Of a DNA stretch of 23,044 bases, positions 7,611-15,705 are shown one piece after another. The stretch lies in assembly GCA_030066475.1 (NCBI GenBank), contig JASJBO010000038.1, forward strand, positions 1-23,044, in the 5' to 3' direction. Below the pieces are notes generated by a model. The model did not search any database and was not told where the DNA came from. It saw only the letters and a list, made by a program, of their open reading frames with translations. Every line of letters starts with the position of its first letter. Positions within the stretch are counted from its first letter, which is position 1. The translations under genes were made by a program, and so were the position numbers. Origin of the DNA: Myxococcota bacterium (GTDB taxonomy: Bacteria > Myxococcota_A > UBA9160 > PR03).

Positions 7611-9125
7611 ATGCGAATCCGCGACCGGCGCCCGCGCGCCGGCCGAGCGAGCAAGATCGTACTCACGGCGACCCTGGGCGCCGGACTCCTGCTCGCCCTG
7701 CCCCTGCTCACCGCCTGCAGCGAACCCGCCGCCCCGCCGGCAACGACTCCCTACCCGGGCACCCCCGCAAGCGAAGGCGAAGCCGGAGCGCGCAGCGAGC
7801 CGCAGGCGAGCGAAGTCCATCAGGCCGCCCTCGCGTCGGCAACGACTCCCTACGCGGGCACCCCCGCAAGCGAAGGCGAAGCCGAAGCGCGCAGCGAGCC
7901 GAAGGCGAGCGAAGTCAATAAGGCCGCCTCCGCCTCCGCAACCAGCTCCGACAGAGCAGATGCCCTCTTCGCCCCGGTCTCCTTCCAGCCGCCCGCCGCT
8001 GCGGCCGGCCCCGTCGTCCACGAGGGCGTCCTCGATCCCGGCGACAGCCTGGCGGCCGTGCTCGGCCGCCAGGGCGTCTCGCCCGCCGTCGTCGGCCGCA
8101 TCGCCAGCGGCATGTGGGGCACCTTCGACTTCCGCCTGGCGCGCCCCGGTCACTCCTACCGGGTGACGCTCCGCGCCGACGGCGAGCTCGACTCCTTCGT
8201 CTACACCGTGTCGCCCGTCGAGTCGTACCGGATGGTGCGGCAGGGCGACGAGTTCCACGCCTCGCGCATCGACACCGAGCTGGTGAGGCGCCGGGCGCGG
8301 CTCGCCGGGATCGTCACGACCTCGATCTACGACGCGGTGGCCGATCTGGGCGAGGAGGCGCAGCTCGCCTCCGACTTCGCTGCGATCTTCGCCTGGGACC
8401 TCGACTTCTCTCGCTCGGTCCAGCGCGGCGACGAGTTCCGCCTGCTCTACGAGCGCACCTACGCCTCCGACGGGCGCGGCGGCGAGATCTACATGGGCCC
8501 GGGCCGGATCCTCGCCGCCAGCTACCGCGGGGGCGTCGGCGATCTCACGGCGGTCTACTACGAGACCGAGCCCGGACGCGGCGGCTACTACCGGCCCGAC
8601 GGGACGTCGGTCCAGCGGCGCTTCCTGGCGGCGCCGCTCAACTACAGCCGCATCAGCTCGCGCTACTCGAACGGGCGCTTCCACCCGATCCTGAAGGTGC
8701 GCCGCCCGCACCACGGCATCGACTACGCCGCGCCGACCGGGACCCCGCTGTGGTCGGTCGCGCACGGTACGGTGATCCACAAGGGCTGGTCGCGCGGCTT
8801 CGGCCGCCTCGTGAAGATCCGCCACCGCAACGGGTACGTCTCGTACTACGCGCACCTGTCGCGCTACGCGCGCGGCCTCCAGGTCGGCGAGGCAGTGCAG
8901 CAGAAGCAGGTGATCGGCTACGTCGGACAGAGCGGCCTCGCGACCGGGCCGCACGTCTGCTTCCGGATGCAGAAGGACGGGCGCTACGTGAATCCGGCCT
9001 CGATCCAGGCGCCAGCCGGTGATCCGATTCCCGCGCAGCAGCTCGTCGGCTTCGAGACCGTGCGCGACGAGCTGCTGGCGCGGATGGGCCCCGCCTCGCT
9101 GGTCGTCACCGACGAGGCGCTCTAA
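7611..9125 (+). CDS. M23 (LytM-type) peptidase lipoprotein with in-frame repeats
   Basis: The protein has 504 residues. Residues 1-36 form a lipoprotein signal with lipobox LTAC, so C36 is probably lipidated. Residues 44-109 are two 33-residue tandem repeats that contain dispersed repeat copies C and D. Residues about 125-330 resemble the N-terminal regulatory region of MepM/Csd3-like peptidases (PGDSLAAVLGRQGVS). The C-terminal M23 domain shows H367 and D371 (HHGID), H415 (YYAHLS) and H448-V449-C450, where most members have HxH. The cysteine replaces the third zinc ligand; similar GPHVC versions exist in the family as I recall. The likely job is cutting or remodelling peptidoglycan cross-links at the envelope. 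The repeat linker should act as a flexible tether. Confidence 0.9.
   Translation: MRIRDRRPRAGRASKIVLTATLGAGLLLALPLLTACSEPAAPPATTPYPGTPASEGEAGARSEPQASEVHQAALASATTPYAGTPASEGEAEARSEPKASEVNKAASASATSSDRADALFAPVSFQPPAAAAGPVVHEGVLDPGDSLAAVLGRQGVSPAVVGRIASGMWGTFDFRLARPGHSYRVTLRADGELDSFVYTVSPVESYRMVRQGDEFHASRIDTELVRRRARLAGIVTTSIYDAVADLGEEAQLASDFAAIFAWDLDFSRSVQRGDEFRLLYERTYASDGRGGEIYMGPGRILAASYRGGVGDLTAVYYETEPGRGGYYRPDGTSVQRRFLAAPLNYSRISSRYSNGRFHPILKVRRPHHGIDYAAPTGTPLWSVAHGTVIHKGWSRGFGRLVKIRHRNGYVSYYAHLSRYARGLQVGEAVQQKQVIGYVGQSGLATGPHVCFRMQKDGRYVNPASIQAPAGDPIPAQQLVGFETVRDELLARMGPASLVVTDEAL
7763..7817 (-). repeat. Dispersed repeat copy C (inside M23 gene)
   Basis: In family orientation (minus strand) it reads GACTTCGCTCG, hairpin 1 GCC-TGC-GGC, TCGCTGCGCGC, hairpin 2 GGC-TTC-GCC and tail GCTTGCGGGG. 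The gene reads it as PASEGEAGARSEPQASEV. Confidence 0.85.
7862..7916 (-). repeat. Dispersed repeat copy D (inside M23 gene)
   Basis: This is the second tandem copy. Hairpin 1 is GCC-TTC-GGC and hairpin 2 GGC-TTC-GCC. The gene reads it as PASEGEAEARSEPKASEV. The similarity to copy E extends past the left end into CTTATT, against CTTGTT at the obg start, so the family boundary may lie a few bases further out. Confidence 0.85.
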
Positions 9126-9180
9126 AGGCGCTCGGGACCGCGCGTCGCGGGTCCCCCGCGAATGTGGCAGTCTGTTCCGC

Positions 9181-9630
9181 ATGAGCGACCCCCCCGCCCC
9201 CGGCGCAGCGGCGCTGCGCGAGCGGCTCGCCGCGGCCGGTCGCAGCCTGGGCGCGCGCGAGGCGGCGCACGGCGCGGCGCTCGAGCAGGCCCGCAAGCGG
9301 GCCGACCAGCTCCACGCGCTCGTCGCCGAGGGCCTCGACGCGTTTCACGCGGCCGCCGCCGAGTCCGGCGCCGCGCACCTGCGCGTCGAGCTCGGGGCAC
9401 CCCGCCTCGACGACAAGCACGTGCGCGCCATCGAGTTCGAGCTGCGCCGCGGCCGCCAGGTGGGCATCGTGACCGTCAAGAGCCGCGGGGACGTGACGCT
9501 GGTGGGCCCGTTCCGCGCCGGGAGGGACGAGGGCCCGTGTCGCACCTTCCCGTTCGACGCCGAGGCCGAGATCCAAGGCGCCCTCGGCGACTTCCTCGAG
9601 CGCTTCCTCGAGGAGGCGGCCACGCCGTGA
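9181..9630 (+). CDS. Small conserved-looking hypothetical protein
   Basis: The protein has 149 residues from ATG 9181, with no signal peptide. Residues 10-60 are alanine-, arginine- and glutamate-rich and likely a long helix or coiled coil. Residues 70-145 alternate as a small alpha/beta domain (AIEFELRRGRQVGIVTVKSRGDVTLVGPF) and end in a charged helix. No family was recognised. Its TGA overlaps the GTG of the glutamate-cysteine ligase gene (GTGA), which implies translational coupling and perhaps a related role. Confidence 0.75.
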   Translation: MSDPPAPGAAALRERLAAAGRSLGAREAAHGAALEQARKRADQLHALVAEGLDAFHAAAAESGAAHLRVELGAPRLDDKHVRAIEFELRRGRQVGIVTVKSRGDVTLVGPFRAGRDEGPCRTFPFDAEAEIQGALGDFLERFLEEAATP

Positions 9631-10991
9631 CGCTCGACCGCCGCGCCTCCCGCGAGCTCGAGCGCCCGGTCGAGTCGGTCGCCGACCTGATCGACTACTT
9701 CCGTGCCGGCGAGAAGCCGTCCACCTCCTGGCGCGCGGGCATCGAGCACGAGAAGATTGGCCTGCGCTCGGGGAGCTGGGCCCCGGTCCCCTACGACGGC
9801 GCGGACGGCATCGAGGCGCTGCTGCAGCGGATCGCCGAGGAGCCCGGCTGGGAGCCGGTGCTCGAGGGCGGCCGCGTGATGGGCCTCGACTGCGCGGGTG
9901 CCGGCGGGAGCATCTCGCTCGAGCCGGGCGCGCAGGTCGAGCTGAACGGCGCGCCGGTGCACACCATCCACGAGACCTGCGCCGAGTTTCACGACCACCT
10001 CGCGCTGCTGCGCCGGGTGGCCGAGCCCTTGGGGATCGTCTTCCTCGGGCTCGGACTCCAACCGCTCTGGCCCACCAAGGACCTGCCGCGCGTGCCGCGC
10101 GACCGCTACCGCATCATGCGCAGCTACCTGCCCACTCGCGGCGAGCTGGCGCTGGACATGATGCACTCGAGCGCCTCGGTGCAGGTCAACTTCGACTTCT
10201 CGGACGAGGCCGACCTGGTCGCCAAGATGCGCATGGGCCTGGCCGTGACGCCGTTGATCGCCGCGATGTTCGCGAACTCGAGCATCTTCGAGGGGCGCCC
10301 GAGCGGCTTCGCATCGCGCCGCATGCACGTGTGGCAGCACACCGATCCCGATCGGGCCGGCCTGCTGCCGATCGCGTTCGAGCCCGACTTCGGCTACGCC
10401 CGCTACACCCAGTGGGCGCTCGACGTCCCGATGTTCTTCATCGTGCGCGAAGGCGGCTACCTCCCGATGGAGGGCCGCAGCTTCCGCCACTTCCTGAGCG
10501 AGGGGCACGCCGGCGAGCGCGCCACGCTCGCCGACTGGGATCGCCACCTGACGACCCTGTTCCCCGAGGTGCGGGTCAAGCGGATCATGGAGGTGCGCTG
10601 CGCCGACGCGGTTCCGCCCGACCTGCTGTGCACGATTCCCGCGCTCTGGAAGGGGCTGCTGTACGACGCGGACGCGCGCGCTGCGGCCTGGGAGCTGGCG
10701 GGGGGCTGGAGCGCCGAGCAGCGGGACGCGCTGCTCGGCGACGTGGCGCGCCGCGGCCTGGCCGCCCGGTCGCCCGACGGCCCGGTGCTGGAGCGCGCCC
10801 GGGAGCTGGTGGCGATCGCGCGGTCGGGGCTCGGGCGGCTCGCCCGGGAGGGTCGCGACGAGCGCTCCTTCCTGGGACCGCTGGAAGACCGGCTCGAGCG
10901 GGGAAAGAGCCCCGGCGAGGAGGTCCTCGAGCTCTGGCAGGGCGAGTGGGGCGGCTCCCCGGATCGCTTGATCGAGTACGCGCGCTACTGA
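9627..10991 (+). CDS. gshA: Glutamate-cysteine ligase, plant/proteobacterial type
   Basis: The protein has 454 residues from GTG 9627. Family landmarks are clear: GIEHEKIGL near residue 40, SISLEPGAQVELNG near 95-108 (the glutamate and ATP/Mg site region), WPTKDLPRVPRDRY, DMMHSSASVQVNFDF, and FANSSIFEGRPSG. The enzyme joins glutamate and cysteine through the side-chain carboxylate using ATP, the first step of glutathione synthesis. The plant-type lineage is usual in alpha- and some deltaproteobacteria. No glutathione synthetase is in the window. Glutaredoxin and thioredoxin reductase lie 3.5 kb downstream on the same strand, consistent with a thiol-redox neighbourhood. Confidence 0.93.
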   Translation: MTLDRRASRELERPVESVADLIDYFRAGEKPSTSWRAGIEHEKIGLRSGSWAPVPYDGADGIEALLQRIAEEPGWEPVLEGGRVMGLDCAGAGGSISLEPGAQVELNGAPVHTIHETCAEFHDHLALLRRVAEPLGIVFLGLGLQPLWPTKDLPRVPRDRYRIMRSYLPTRGELALDMMHSSASVQVNFDFSDEADLVAKMRMGLAVTPLIAAMFANSSIFEGRPSGFASRRMHVWQHTDPDRAGLLPIAFEPDFGYARYTQWALDVPMFFIVREGGYLPMEGRSFRHFLSEGHAGERATLADWDRHLTTLFPEVRVKRIMEVRCADAVPPDLLCTIPALWKGLLYDADARAAAWELAGGWSAEQRDALLGDVARRGLAARSPDGPVLERARELVAIARSGLGRLAREGRDERSFLGPLEDRLERGKSPGEEVLELWQGEWGGSPDRLIEYARY

Positions 10992-11037
10992 TACAGTGCC
11001 AGCCCAACGCGGCGGCGCGGATCGGAGGCTTCCCCGC

Positions 11038-11586
11038 ATGGCGACCAGCATGAAGATCTCGTTCAGCCTCGACGAGGCCGACGTCGCGTACTTCCGGAAG
11101 CTGCTTCGGGGCGCGCGCAAGCAGGCCAAGGACCACGAGGCCACGGAGACGGTGACGGCGGTCGAGGAGCTGATCGAACGGGTGCGCCAGGCCAAGAAGA
11201 CGCCGGGCTTCGTGAAGGAGTCGGTCGTCGTGCTCGAAGACCTGGTCAAGATGCTGCGCGACGACGACTACCAGCTCCCCGCGAAGCCGCGCGAGGAGGT
11301 GCTCGCCGCGCTGGCCTACTTCGCGAATCCCGAGGACCTGATCCCGGACCAGATTCCCGGGCTCGGCTTCCTGGACGACGCGATCATGATGAAGATCATG
11401 GAGAACGAGCTCAAGCACGAGCTCTGGGGCTACCGGCGCTTCGCGAAGTTCCGGGCCGGTGCCGAGCAGCGGCCCTGGACCTCGGTGGCGCGCCAGCGGC
11501 TGCCCCAGCGCCTGGTGGACTACCGCAAGAAGGTCCGGGCCGACGTGGACCAGCGGAAGAAGGACCGCTCCTTCTCCTGGTGGTAG
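11038..11586 (+). CDS. DUF1232 (YkvA-like) protein
   Basis: The protein has 182 residues. ATG 11038 is chosen because CGGAGG lies about 10 bases before it; an upstream GTG 10996 lacks one. Residues 85-125 carry the DUF1232 signature PEDLIPDQIPGLGFLDDA. That domain is usually linked to membranes, but there is no clear transmembrane segment here. The first 80 residues look like a charged helical bundle, and the C-terminus is basic (YRKKVRADVDQRKKD) and ends SWW. Function is unknown for the family. Confidence 0.85.
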   Translation: MATSMKISFSLDEADVAYFRKLLRGARKQAKDHEATETVTAVEELIERVRQAKKTPGFVKESVVVLEDLVKMLRDDDYQLPAKPREEVLAALAYFANPEDLIPDQIPGLGFLDDAIMMKIMENELKHELWGYRRFAKFRAGAEQRPWTSVARQRLPQRLVDYRKKVRADVDQRKKDRSFSWW

Positions 11587-11628
11587 GCCCACCTTCCGCT
11601 CGACGCAGCCCCGGACTAACCTGGGCCC

Positions 11629-12768
11629 GTGGTGCGACCCAAGATCCTGATCGTGGACGACGAGGAGGCCATCCTCGAGACGATGGCCTTCACCTTCGAG
11701 GACGACTACGACGTCCTGACGGCCACCAACGCCCGCGACGCGATGTCGCTGCTGGACCAGCACGCGCCCGTCGCCGCCGTGATCACCGACCAGCGCATGC
11801 CCGAGACCACGGGCGTCGAGTTCCTCGCCACGGTGTGCGAGAGCCACCCCAACACCACGCGGATCATCCTGACCGGGTTCGCCGACGGCGACGCGATCGT
11901 GAGCGCCATCAACCAGGGCCACGTCTGGGCCTACGTGTCCAAGCCGTGGGAGCCCGACGAGCTGAAGGCGCTGGTGCAGCGGGCGGTGGAGCTGCACGAG
12001 CTGCGGCGCAGCAACGAGCAGCTGATGGAGGACATCCAGCAGGCCAACGTGTTCCTCGAGGCGGCCATCGACGAGATCCCGATCGGCGCGCTGGCGGTCG
12101 ACGCGGCGGGGGTGGTGCGCGCCGCCAACCGGCCGGGGCTCGAGTACATGGGGCTCCACGGTGACCCGCGCGGGCGCACGCTCGTGGAGGTGCTGAGCAG
12201 CGACGCGCTGGCCGCGGTGCGCGAGGCCGCCGAGCGGCTGGGCGGCGACGCCAGCGGTCCCTATGAGGAGCTCGAGATCGCGCCGGGCAGCATCTCGCTG
12301 CGGCTGCGCGTGGCGGTGCGGCGCCTGACCGACGCCTCCGGCGTCACGATCGGCCGCGTGGTGCTGATGCGCGAGATCTCGCACGAGCCGCTGCGCCGCC
12401 GCTTCGAGGAGATCCTGCGCGCGGTACGCGACACCGAGGACGGCTTTCGGCCGCGGCTCGAGGAGGCGCAGCAGGAGCTGGGCGAGTTCTCGGACCAGGT
12501 CAAGAAGGTCGGCATCGCCTCGCCCGGCATGGCCGAGCTGGAGGAGCGCGCCTCGCGCACGCGCACGGCGATCGAGAACTGGCTGTCGGTCGATGCCGCG
12601 CTGGCGCGCGAGAGCTATCCCGACGCGCGCCTGCTGCTCGAGCGCATGCGCGTAGCGATGTCGCGCTGGCCGCTGCCCGAGGAGGTGCCGGCCCGGGTGC
12701 AGGCGCTCGCCCGGTGCGTCGAGAGCTACTACGACACGGGCGAGAACCCTGGCCAGCCCGTCCTCTGA
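11629..12768 (+). CDS. Response regulator, receiver-PAS type without known output domain
   Basis: The protein has 379 residues. The start is GTG 11629, or the adjacent GTG 11632. Residues 5-125 form a receiver with the acidic pair DDE, phospho-acceptor D54 in ITDQRMPE, a TG(F) switch and K in SKPWEP; this receiver type resembles those of RpfG-like regulators. Residues 125-245 contain a linker helix and a PAS-like domain. The remainder is helical with no HD-GYP, GGDEF or helix-turn-helix seen. It may pass a signal by protein contact, possibly with the membrane protein encoded next. No partner kinase with an ATPase domain is in the window. Confidence 0.88.
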   Translation: MVRPKILIVDDEEAILETMAFTFEDDYDVLTATNARDAMSLLDQHAPVAAVITDQRMPETTGVEFLATVCESHPNTTRIILTGFADGDAIVSAINQGHVWAYVSKPWEPDELKALVQRAVELHELRRSNEQLMEDIQQANVFLEAAIDEIPIGALAVDAAGVVRAANRPGLEYMGLHGDPRGRTLVEVLSSDALAAVREAAERLGGDASGPYEELEIAPGSISLRLRVAVRRLTDASGVTIGRVVLMREISHEPLRRRFEEILRAVRDTEDGFRPRLEEAQQELGEFSDQVKKVGIASPGMAELEERASRTRTAIENWLSVDAALARESYPDARLLLERMRVAMSRWPLPEEVPARVQALARCVESYYDTGENPGQPVL

Positions 12769-12853
12769 GCGGCGGGCGCTGCCGCGCCTGGAGCTGCCCC
12801 TCGAGCGCACCGGGCGCCGCGTCCGCTTCGCCTGGGCGTTCCACGCGCGCGAG

Positions 12854-14425
12854 GTGCGCTTCGAGCGCGAGGCCGACGGCGACCGCTTCACGCCGGTCTT
12901 CCCCGAGGTGTTCTCGTTCCACCTCGACCGGCACGACCCGGCCGAGCTGGCGCTCCAGCTCGAGGACCTGTGGTCCGACCCGCAGCGACTGGGTCCGGGC
13001 ACCACCCACCGCGAGGCGCACGAGTGGGTGCGACGGCTCGTGGTGGCGGCGCCGCCCTATCTCGAGAGCCTGCTCGACGCGGTCGACGCCGACCCGCGGC
13101 TGGGTGCCGCCGGGGGCGCGCGCGTGCACGGCGACGCGATCGTGCTGGCGCGCATCCTGCTCCGCTTCGCGCAGGAGAAGGCGATCCACGAGCACCCCGA
13201 CGCGCGCTACACGGTCTTCCACCTGCGCAAGATCGCATGGCGCGCGGCGCGCGCCCTGCTGCGCGAGCGGGTGGGCGGGTCGGCGCTCGAGGGCTTCCTG
13301 TCGGGCGCGCTCGAGACCCCGCGCGGCCACGGCGAGCCGAGCGACCGCGCGCTGCTGCAGGCGCTGGCGGCGGGCGAGGACGAAGACCCCGCGGCCGACG
13401 CGCTGCTGCTGGCGGTCTCGGAGCGCGCGTTCCAGCGCTGGCTCGAGCTGGTGTGTCTCGACGAGTCGAACGCCGCGTTCGAGAGCGAGGACTCCCCATT
13501 CGGCACGCGCGAGGACGAGATCCTCGATGCGATCAGCGTCGGCCAGCAGCGCAGCCTGCGCCGCACCAGCCACATCACTCCGTTCCTGCGCCGGGGCGGC
13601 AACCGCGACGTGCTGCGCATCCTGCGCAAGCTCGAGGCCTGGCTGCTGCGCCAGTACGACGTGCCGCGCGCCGCCGCGGTGATCCGCCACGCCGAGAACC
13701 TGGCGCGCCACCGCTACGAGGACCGGGGCGTGCTGTCCTGGCACTCGACGCGCACCTACCTGCTGGTGATCGCGGTGCTGGTGTGGCCGTTCCTCGGCGC
13801 GACGTTCGCCTACGAGCGCGCGCCGCTGCTGTTCGACGCGGCCTGCTCGTTCCAGGTCGTCGCCGTGCTGCTCGCCACGCTCTGGTACTTCCTCTACCGC
13901 TTCGTCTGGCAGAAGGACCTGGCCTTCTTCCACGCCACCGTTCCCCGCATCGGCGCCGGCATCATCGTGGGCTACCTGCCGGTGTTCCTGATCGACGAGG
14001 TCTGGGACCTGGCCCGGCGCGACCTCTTCCCCCTCGGGGTGGTCGTGGTCCTGCTCGGCTTCACGACCCTGCTCTACCTCTACGTCGAGGTGCGCCGGCG
14101 CATCGGCGACGCCCAGGAGGCCTTCGCGCGCACCCAGCGCATCTTCCTGCTCGGCGTCGTCCAGGCGCTCGCACTGGGGACGCTGATCACCACCCTGCTC
14201 GGCCGCTTCATGGTGACCCGGACCTGGGCTCCCGAGGGGCCCATGCCGCTCGCCTGGCTGCGCACCTCGATGGAGCCGGTCGTCGGCCAGCTCCCCCGCA
14301 TCATGGGCGTGGAGCCCGTCTACGCCTTCCCCACCGCCGTCCTGCTGATGACCTTCATGTCCTTCTTCATCGGCACATTCCTGCAGCTCCTCTGGGAGGA
14401 CCTGCCGATCACCGAGCCGCTGTAG
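12854..14425 (+). CDS. Multi-pass membrane protein of unknown function
   Basis: The protein has 523 residues from GTG 12854. The first 290 are soluble and charged; the rest has about six hydrophobic segments (LLVIAVLVWPFLGATFA, VVAVLLATLWYFLYRF, IGAGIIVGYLPVFLI, VVVVLLGFTTLLYLYV, FLLGVVQALALGTLI, AVLLMTFMSFFIGTFL). The frame stays open upstream through the stop of the preceding gene, and its codons still look protein-like, for example LELPLERTGRRVRFAWAF. No ATG, GTG or TTG exists there, so the true start could be a rare CTG (12749 or 12779). No family was recognised. It follows the receiver-PAS gene closely and may be its partner. Confidence 0.82.
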   Translation: MRFEREADGDRFTPVFPEVFSFHLDRHDPAELALQLEDLWSDPQRLGPGTTHREAHEWVRRLVVAAPPYLESLLDAVDADPRLGAAGGARVHGDAIVLARILLRFAQEKAIHEHPDARYTVFHLRKIAWRAARALLRERVGGSALEGFLSGALETPRGHGEPSDRALLQALAAGEDEDPAADALLLAVSERAFQRWLELVCLDESNAAFESEDSPFGTREDEILDAISVGQQRSLRRTSHITPFLRRGGNRDVLRILRKLEAWLLRQYDVPRAAAVIRHAENLARHRYEDRGVLSWHSTRTYLLVIAVLVWPFLGATFAYERAPLLFDAACSFQVVAVLLATLWYFLYRFVWQKDLAFFHATVPRIGAGIIVGYLPVFLIDEVWDLARRDLFPLGVVVVLLGFTTLLYLYVEVRRRIGDAQEAFARTQRIFLLGVVQALALGTLITTLLGRFMVTRTWAPEGPMPLAWLRTSMEPVVGQLPRIMGVEPVYAFPTAVLLMTFMSFFIGTFLQLLWEDLPITEPL

Positions 14426-14468
14426 CGCGCTGGCGTCCCGAGTCGTACGCTGCGGCCCGGAGGAGCCG

Positions 14469-14738
14469 ATGGCGTCGATCACGATGTACACCAGGGAGAC
14501 CTGTCCCTACTGCCGGATGGCGAAGGCGCTGCTGCGCGACAAGGGCCAGGCGTGGGACGAGATCGACATCGAGGCCGCGCCGGAGCGGCGCCAGGAGATG
14601 ATCGAGCGGAGCCGGCGCCAGACGGTGCCGCAGATCTGGATCGGCGAGCGGCACGTCGGAGGCTTCGACGACCTCTCGGCGCTCGATCGAAGTGGCGAGC
14701 TCGACCGCGTGCTCGCGGAGGCCGGGGCCGATGCCTGA
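14469..14738 (+). CDS. grxC: Glutaredoxin 3
   Basis: The protein has 89 residues from ATG 14469, with a good Shine-Dalgarno CGGAGGAG. The dithiol active site CPYC is at 12-15, followed by the cis-proline motif TVPQIWI and the glutathione-binding GGFDDL. It reduces disulfides and glutathione mixed disulfides with electrons from glutathione, in the cytosol. It overlaps trxB by 8 bases (ATGCCTGA), so the two are translated together. Confidence 0.95.
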   Translation: MASITMYTRETCPYCRMAKALLRDKGQAWDEIDIEAAPERRQEMIERSRRQTVPQIWIGERHVGGFDDLSALDRSGELDRVLAEAGADA

Positions 14739-15663
14739 GCGCGTGAAGCTGCTGATCGTCGGTAGCGGTCCGGCCGGCTACACGGCGGCGCTCTACGCCG
14801 GGCGCGCCGACCTCGAGCCGGTGGTGGTCGGCGGGCTGATGGCGGGCGGCCAGCTCATGATCACCACCGACGTCGAGAACTACCCCGGCTTCCCCGAAGG
14901 CATCACCGGCCCCGAGATGATGGAGCGCTTCCAGAAGCAGGCCGAGCGCTTCGGCGCGCGCGTGCTGATGGAGGACGCGACCCGCGTCGACCTGTCGCAG
15001 CGGCCCTTCCGGGTCGAGAGCGACTCGCAGTCGTTCGAGGCCGACAGCCTGATCGTGGCGACGGGTGCCTCGGCGCGCTGGCTCGGGCTCGAGTCCGAGC
15101 AGCGCCTCACCAACCGCGGCGTCTCGGCCTGCGCCACCTGCGACGGCGCGCTCTACAAGGGCAAGCCGATGGCCGTGGTCGGCGGCGGCGACACGGCGAT
15201 GGAGGAGGCGCTGTTCCTGACGCGCTACGCCACGAAGGTCACGGTGGTCCACCGCCGCGACGAGCTGCGCGCGTCGAAGATCATGGCGGAGCGCGCGCGC
15301 AGCCACGAGAAGATCGAGTTCCTGTGGGACTCGGTCGTCGAGGAGGTGCTCGGCGAGGAGTTCACCACGGGCATCCGGGTTCGCAACGTCAAGACCGACG
15401 CGAGCTCCGAGCTTCCCGTCGAGGCGCTGTTCGTCGCGATCGGGCACCAGCCGAACACGGCGCTCTTCGAGAGTCAGCTCGAGCTCGACTCGGTGGGCTA
15501 CGTCAAGGTCGAGCCGGGCGGGACGCGGACCTCGGTGGAGGGCGTGTTCGCGTGCGGCGACGCGACCGATCCGACCTATCGCCAGGCGGTGACGGCCGCG
15601 GGAACGGGCTGCATGGCCGCCATCGACGCGGAACGCTGGCTGGCGGAGCAGGGCATCGCGTAG
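14731..15663 (+). CDS. trxB: Thioredoxin reductase
   Basis: The protein has 310 residues from ATG 14731 inside grxC. FAD-binding GSGPAGYTAALYAGRA is at the N-terminus, the redox-active C134-A-T-C137 in the middle, the pyridine nucleotide loop GGGDTAMEEA followed by HRRDELRASK (typical for NADPH), and the C-terminal FAD motif GVFACGDATD. Length and order match low-molecular-weight bacterial TrxB. It moves electrons from NADPH to thioredoxin. Coupling with a glutaredoxin gene suggests joint control of both thiol systems; no thioredoxin gene is in the window. Confidence 0.96.
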   Translation: MPERVKLLIVGSGPAGYTAALYAGRADLEPVVVGGLMAGGQLMITTDVENYPGFPEGITGPEMMERFQKQAERFGARVLMEDATRVDLSQRPFRVESDSQSFEADSLIVATGASARWLGLESEQRLTNRGVSACATCDGALYKGKPMAVVGGGDTAMEEALFLTRYATKVTVVHRRDELRASKIMAERARSHEKIEFLWDSVVEEVLGEEFTTGIRVRNVKTDASSELPVEALFVAIGHQPNTALFESQLELDSVGYVKVEPGGTRTSVEGVFACGDATDPTYRQAVTAAGTGCMAAIDAERWLAEQGIA

Positions 15664-15705
15664 GGTGACGAAGCGGGCGCGTCCTCGCGCCGGAGCGGAG
15701 TCGGG

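Larger units (their letters stand above)
7740..7937 (+). repeat. 99-bp in-frame tandem duplication (2 units)
   Basis: Units 7740-7838 and 7839-7937 code for residues 44-76 and 77-109 of the M23 lipoprotein. Both begin ATTPY and contain GTPASEGEA, ARSEP and ASEV. Most differences change an amino acid (P/A, G/E, Q/K, H/N, Q/K, L/S). Each unit carries one dispersed repeat, so the repeat was duplicated together with its flanks. The reading frame is preserved (33 codons). Confidence 0.92.

Noticed and set aside
7763..7916. CRISPR array
   Set aside because: Only two adjacent units, the whole 99-bp unit is similar (no unique spacers), and it is in frame within a lipoprotein gene. The other copies are scattered.
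6000..9296. Single minus-strand frame open from the M20 gene through the antisense of the M23 gene
   Set aside because: Only 6000-7499 has family motifs and a signal peptide. The rest mirrors the M23 gene and reads as histidine/valine/arginine-rich shadow sequence, common at this GC content.
9345..11249. Long minus-strand frame opposite the glutamate-cysteine ligase
   Set aside because: The plus strand shows clear family motifs; the opposite frame shows none.
10585..14491. Long minus-strand frames opposite the DUF1232, receiver-PAS and membrane protein genes
   Set aside because: The composition is that of antisense shadow (runs of histidine, valine, arginine, leucine) with no domains, while the plus-strand genes are recognisable.
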